Shown here: positions 59,341-64,000 of the stretch, piece after piece
How positions within the stretch are numbered: the first letter of the stretch is position 1
Layout of the letters: every line of letters begins with the position of its first letter
Assembly: GCA_001599595.1 (NCBI GenBank)
Contig: BCHH01000007.1
Span: 1,829,785-1,893,784 of the forward strand
Source of the DNA: Beverwykella pulmonaria
Taxonomy: Eukaryota > Ascomycota > Dothideomycetes > Pleosporales > Melanommataceae
Reading direction: 5' to 3'
DNA length: 64,000 bases
The notes under the pieces: generated by a model
What the model saw: the letters and a program-made list of their open reading frames with translations, nothing else
What the model was told of the DNA's origin: nothing
The model's database searches: none
Made by a program: the position numbers and the translations under genes

Positions 59341-60046
59341 ATGTACATCAATTCGGACGTTACATTCGAGAGCCAGGAGTCTTACAATCCCAGAACGCCT
59401 CTAGAATGGGCAGAGCAGGCCCTTCCTCAGGCCAGTTCCAAGCCAACAAAGGCAATAGCTCAAATAGAAATGCTGCGTGGCGTGCTATTGCGCGCCGACC
59501 GTAAGGAAATCAATTTATTTTACCCTCCAAATTGCGAAGCTGCTTTGGTATATAGCCACGGAAAAGTAAGAGATGATCTGCAGGCTTGCCGGGACTGCAG
59601 AAGAGGAAGAGGGCCTTTTAAGAAGTGCGTGATCTTGGATGGATATTTCAAGAAATCCTGCTCCAATTGCCACAGTTCCGAAGTAACGCACTGCAGTTTT
59701 CGAATCCACCAACAAGACCAAACAACTAAAAGCAAGACGGAAATCAAGAATTCACAAAAATTGAGTTCAGAGAAAGTCATACAATCTAATACGCCAACAA
59801 AACGCTTTAAAGGAATAATTATAGCCCTTGATGCTCTACGAGTTATCTGACGATTCAGCAAGCGAGCTCGACATGAACAAGCAAATGCATAGACAGCACT
59901 GCTCAGCAGCATCAGAGCTCAAATGGAAAGTTGGGAAAATGCAAAGAAGAGCAATACGTACACAGAAGCTCGCCAGACTACACAAGCGTATAAGTGAACT
60001 TCTGGAGGAAGAAGTAGACGAACTTAATGAGTATATAGAGATGTGA
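59341..60046 (+). CDS. DUF3716 zinc-binding-like protein, C-terminal frame uncertain
   Basis: From ATG 59341 the frame runs to TGA 59850 (169 aa). The DUF3716 signature is clear: CRDCRRGRGPFKKCVILDGY, then KSCSNCHSS and CSFR, four to five cysteines probably binding zinc. The family is fungal-specific, common near transposons and regions with effectors, function unknown. Just downstream another frame (59825-60046) encodes a charged coiled coil (QKLARLHKRISELLEEEVDE) that often follows this domain. A 49-nt intron from 59776 to 59824 would connect them in phase, giving 218 aa from ATG 59341, but its donor (GTCATA) is poor. A frameshifted pseudogene is the alternative. The gene sits in repeat-rich DNA. 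Confidence 0.6.
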
Positions 60047-60143
60047 ACGAGTCGAATACAGCTCCCATAGCAAGTCTGATAAACACCAGGTGCCAAAAGT
60101 GTGCACATCACAGTGAAACCGTCACGTATGACAGGGCACGAGA

Positions 60144-60400
60144 GGCTCTCCATAAAGCGGTTCTCTCCGCGAAGACCTGTCTCCATGGCGCACTTCTCTC
60201 CACGGAGCCCTTCTCTCCACGGAGCGGTTATCTCCAGGAAGACCTTCTTTCCGCGGCGCTCTTCCCTCCATGAAGACCTCTCCACAGAGCAATTCTCTCC
60301 GCGGCGCTCTTCTCTCTACAGAGAATTTCTTCTCGGAGGCCCTTTCTCCTCAGCGCCATTCTCTACGGAAACGTTCTCTCCCCGGAGCCTGTTGCTCCTG
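60144..60400. repeat. Degenerate ~16-17 bp minisatellite
   Basis: About 15 units of the form CTTCTCTCCACGGAGC(C/G), e.g. around 60187-60203 and 60204-60220, with 14- to 18-bp variants. On the minus strand the unit reads GCTCCGTGGAGAGAAGG, and each unit can form a small CTCC/GGAG hairpin. Confidence 0.7.
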
Positions 60401-62217
60401 ACCGGTCATTATCATCGACTACCAGCCACCCTTTCAGTCGCCCCGAATTGCTTCAGGGGTCCACTTTCTTTCTGGCCACCATCTTGGCTGCCATACTGTC
60501 ATTGAAGGAATATAGAATACGCACTTGATACCCCCGCATAGAGTATTGGCTGCTTATACTTAAGTACAATGTGCCATATTCACTGTGAGGCCTCACGGTA
60601 TCTACTTAGGTTCAGAAATATTTGATTCTAGTAGGTTTCTCTATTTCTTCTTTGGGAATATGGCCTTTCGCCCACTTCCGTTGTTCCTCAAATTTCATGC
60701 CCATATGTCATCCTGTATGTGTAGAAAAAGTGTCAAGAAAGTTGGAGATATAACCTGATAAGAGACCGAAATCGGCCCCTTCCCAGGGGGTCTGAAATGG
60801 TACCCCCCATTCTGAGTTAACACGTGATCACAATCTTTGGAAAATTCACCAGCTGGCCCTGAAATCAGGCTCATATAGTCAAATGCACTTGGAGGGAAGG
60901 GTGGAGGGCGTGAATGGGACCCTCCTGGAAGAATTCTTCCTCGTTTAAACCTCTCATGGAGGGCGACATTCTCTAGCCAGACGTTGGCACTCATTACCAT
61001 CCCATGGTCATTTCAATATAGAGAACTTAGACAAAGATGCAATTTTCGATACTTCGAAGCGTCTCAATAGCCCCAATGCAGTGTATGGCAAGGAGTCAGT
61101 ACAAAGGACAAACATGACGGCGCCTGCGTATGAACAGACCTTGCTTGGGTTGACAACTGATCCTCTGGCATCAGTTGCGGCATATGACGAGAAACATCCA
61201 GGTATTCTGCATACAAATATTCCAAAGAAATCATAGATACAGTACAGGCAGACTGTGTCACCGAAAGCGAACACCCAAATGACTTTGAAGGAACCTGCAT
61301 CACAAACCCGCTATTGTGACATCACTGCATATTGCAGATGCCGTTACCTATCTCGGCTCCGGTATGTTCTGATAACTATCCAATTACAACCGCTCAAATC
61401 GCTACTCGTATGCGTGTCAGTCCCCTTTTGGACACTTCTCTGCAGAAGGGACCGCCAGCCTCGATGCAAGTGCAATATTTTCGGTCAATCAAGCACAAAG
61501 CGGTGCGATAGCCGCAGATGCTGCATACAGCTGAGCCAGGGCAATCAGGAAATCGTAGCGTGAACAAGCGAACGGATACTGATTTGTCGCCCATACACCC
61601 TCCGGGTTGCGGTCGACTGGCAGTTCGCAATGCCAATACTCAGCCTTGTCTTGGCTTCTTCGAATCGAACCGTATACATATGCGGTGCACCGACATGCCA
61701 TCTTCACTTTTCATTCTAGTATAAATTTGCCTAATTCTGAATTTCAAGAGATCATAAAAAGCCTCATCGCCATTTTGCGTAAGTTACTTTGCTGCAGTTC
61801 CCCGAATGAACTTAGTTTAAATGATATCATCTAGGCAACCTCTTTAAACACACCGCAACAAGAAGCCCTCCGCTACCATGTCCATCGCCAGTGCTAGTCT
61901 TGACGCCAACACTAAAGAGCTTCAGGCCATCCTTGAGGCTGCTTCCTATCTCACCACCGAGCAACTCCAGGGACTCCTCGATGATCTTGCCGCCAGGGCA
62001 GAACAGACGCAATGCAGCAGCGGCCGAAATGATGGCAGCACGCAACAGAGTCCTGCAGACACAGAACACATTATTTGGAGGATACTATTCCGGTGGCTAT
62101 CAAGGATGTTGGTCTGGACGCTAGTGTCTCGGATGGCTGAAGTATCATGAATCTGGTTCACTCCTTTCCCTCGGCGTATGGACACTCGAAATTGATCAAT
62201 TCGCACCTTTTCTGTAG
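60401..62217. other. 1.8 kb with no recognised gene
   Basis: Short frames on both strands have protein-like composition (plus 61021-61236 and 61878-62150; minus 61489-61707) but no family motif, and all are interrupted soon. The 90-codon ORF at 61878 begins with a helical stretch (NTKELQAILEAASYLTTEQL). These may be relics of older genes or transposons. Confidence 0.4.
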
Positions 62218-63222
62218 CTACAGTACGGACAGCTGTTCGAGCTGTTCAAGAATGGATTTGATGAAGTCAAACCGCCCTATAGCGTTCCCTTGCACGCTGA
62301 GGCAGTCCTGTACAATCCTAGAATATCGTTTTCCCATGTGAATGGCACACGTCTGTGCCAGCTTGAGCAATACTTTTGTTCTCTCCTCAGGCTCTTCAAA
62401 CACCGGACCCGATGAGCTGAAAATTTTGGAAGGATCTTATTTCTTAAGGGAAGCGGGTTTGAAACTTGTCATCGGGTTCCAGAAACCAATTCCAGCAGAA
62501 TGATCCCAAGAGCATACACGTCATGAATCATCGAGAACCCTTGATCCACTCGTTTGCCATCGGAAACGCGACGAGGGTGCTAGTAGATATCAATCTCGAA
62601 GTTTGCATCTTGAATACGAGCCAATGGACCAGAATTGTTTTGGATACTCCTCGAACTTTCCATTCCAACAATGTACGGCTCACCCAGTGATCGTGGGTAA
62701 GATGTCTGGCCAGATAGAAGAAGGATAATGTTGTCTGACCTCATTGCTTTATGAATCCATCCCACCGAGTGAAAGAAGAAGAGGGAGGTTGCAATTTGCC
62801 GAGCAAGATCGAATCTCTCGTTCAGTGGATGTCGCGGACGCCCAGGACTCTCCCGAATTGCGCTACTAAGCGCCCGAGGAGAACTTCCGTTGATTTTGGA
62901 TTGCGTTGGAGCAGCATAGACGAGACCAAAGATCGGTATTTGGCAGCCAAGAATCTCAAAAAATACAAGTGATCTCACCATACTAGTCGAAGAGGAGTCG
63001 CATTCATGTAACATGTCACATCTCTGCAATGGATTTTTCGAACTCTGTGAAGTCTGATGTGTTTCTCTTTAGACTTGCCGGCGCATGCTTGTACTCGACA
63101 ATTACAGAACGGCCATCGAAAGTAGTGAACACTCGGTCAGATCGATTATGTCGGCCTCCGAATCTCGCTGTGGCATTGACTAAGTACGAAGGTAAACTGG
63201 TCGCTGTGAAGAAGCTCTTCAC
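62218..63222 (-). pseudogene. Broken HeLo/DUF7580-type kinase-like protein, C-terminal half
   Basis: Minus strand. The series FDGRSVIVEYKH (about 63123-63088), LNERFDLARQIATSLFFFHS, WIHKAMRSDNIILL, SLGEPYIVGMESSR, IHDVYALGIILLEL and HMGKRYSRIVQDCL is that of fungal kinase-like regions found behind HeLo (prion-inhibition/HET-s-type) domains in heterokaryon-incompatibility-like proteins. Lesions: a one-base shift near 63020, TAG at 62582-62580 (where CAG or CGx is expected), a one-base shift near 62490 and TAA at 62439-62437. The N-terminal HeLo part is absent. Such kinase-like domains usually lack full catalytic residues anyway (here H-K-A-M-R-S-D). No function expected. Confidence 0.7.
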
Positions 63223-64000
63223 CGATACTCAAGCTGCAACTAGAGGGAGTGCAAATCTCAGAGCTCACCAAGCACGCTACTCAACTCTTCTTGGAACGCT
63301 TACTAAGGAACTTCGATATCTCGCCTTCAATAAACTGCGGAAACATCCGAATATCGTCCCTCTACTTGGGATATCATGGGAGCCCACGGAGGCGCTTGGT
63401 TGATCTGGGATAACGCCCATGACGATTCTTGAACTTCAGGACGGCACCTTGACTCAATATTTACTACGAGACCGGGAACCCAATTCTTCGATTGATCTCG
63501 GAACTAAAATTTCTCTTCAGGCGGATATTCTGTGTGGGCTAGCTGCTTTGCATACTGTTGGCCTCGCGCACAGCGACCTCAAACCTGTCAACATTCTCAT
63601 CTCCTCGAGTGTTCGCAATCCAACTGCTAAGATTGCTGACTTTGGATGCTCTCAGCAGTCATATTATCACGACAACGAGCCAGGCGGGACAGCAGCCTGG
63701 ACGTGCCCAGAGGGAGTTCACGTGCTTGCAAGTACTACTCAAGCTCCCCCAAACGACGGTCATGAACACCACCTCCGATCTACATTTTTGGAATACCATG
63801 CGCAAATTACTGAAAATTCAAGGATTCAAGAGGAACTTGACCAACAGAAAGCAGGGGATATGTTCTCTTTCGGCCTCGTGACCTTCTTCCTCTTGGACGA
63901 CGATGCTCATTTCAATGGCGAGGAACGGCCAGATTGGCTAATGAATAAGTCAAACTTGGAATCTATATTCCGCCCATGGCTGGAGTCTAAGTTTAGATCC
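63170..64000 (+). pseudogene. Protein kinase, one in-frame stop, continues past the window
   Basis: Starting near 63170 (ALTKYEGKLVAVKKLF, with the ATP-binding lysine), running through KLRKHPNIVPLLGISWEP, ILELQDGTLTQYL, ALHTVGLAHSDLKPVNILIS (catalytic H-S-D with Lys and Asn) and AKIADFGCSQQS (DFG). Later GGTAAWTCPEG and DMFSFGLVTFFLL match the activation end and subdomain IX. A TGA at 63401-63403 lies between the N- and C-lobe parts where a Trp or nearby codon is likely. It is therefore a pseudogene, or there is an intron I could not find. The glycine-rich loop is not seen and the 5' end abuts the divergent HeLo-type relic. HSD instead of HRD makes it a non-RD kinase. Confidence 0.65.

Noticed and set aside
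60101..60505. Frame through the minisatellite looking like a short repeat protein
   Set aside because: All frames are open by chance because the unit lacks stops; spacing varies between 14 and 18 bp, so no constant peptide repeat is encoded.

Overview
The window is nuclear DNA of a filamentous ascomycete (Pezizomycotina; Dothideomycetes is my best guess). The signs are short GT-AG introns of about 44-70 nt with GTAAGT/GTACGT-type donors, fungal families (CLASP/STU1, LIM-RhoGAP, THI4 with a TPP riboswitch, Zn2Cys6 factor, DUF3303, DUF6601, DUF3716), and no operons. I re-derived exon boundaries by hand; every multi-exon model given here stays in frame across its junctions.

Left part (1-43.5 kb), ordinary chromosomal genes: a paraoxonase-like lactonase (runs off the left edge), a DUF3303 protein, a DUF6601 membrane protein, STU1/CLASP, a DHA1-type MFS transporter, thiamine thiazole synthase THI4 with a TPP riboswitch in a 5'-UTR intron and an upstream ORF, a GNAT acetyltransferase, a 4.5-kb gene-poor spacer, a LIM-LIM-RhoGAP protein, a Zn2Cys6 factor (apparently with a GC-AG intron), a six-cysteine small secreted protein, an Atos/FAM214-like protein, the rRNA-processing protein FYV7, a three-repeat Myb protein, a BSP-type metallopeptidase-like protein, an SDT1/PHM8-like HAD nucleotidase with a 13-nt microexon, and a 753-aa low-complexity protein.

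Right part (43.7-58.6 kb) is different. Two copies of a ~100-bp repeat in the same orientation (43.71 and 58.50 kb) bracket a 14.7-kb block. It holds two very large intronless reading frames of no family I can name, a secreted GH24 (phage-type) lysozyme, a secreted LAS/M15-like peptidoglycan peptidase-like protein that shares a cysteine-rich N-terminal style with the lysozyme, and a decayed SDR reductase. One of the two large genes is broken by a clean 1.85-kb inversion. Its ends sit on an 8-bp inverted repeat, and re-inverting the segment would give one uninterrupted minus-strand frame of about 1,214 codons through both junctions. That gene would then be divergent from the intact 1,691-codon gene across a 685-bp spacer. 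This looks like a horizontally acquired accessory island, possibly antibacterial, and is the main discovery candidate.

Far right (58.6-64 kb) is a decaying zone: diverged repeats, a DUF3716 gene, a 17-bp minisatellite, and two head-to-head kinase-like pseudogenes with stops of the kind C-to-T (RIP-like) mutation makes. No rRNA, tRNA or CRISPR array was recognised.
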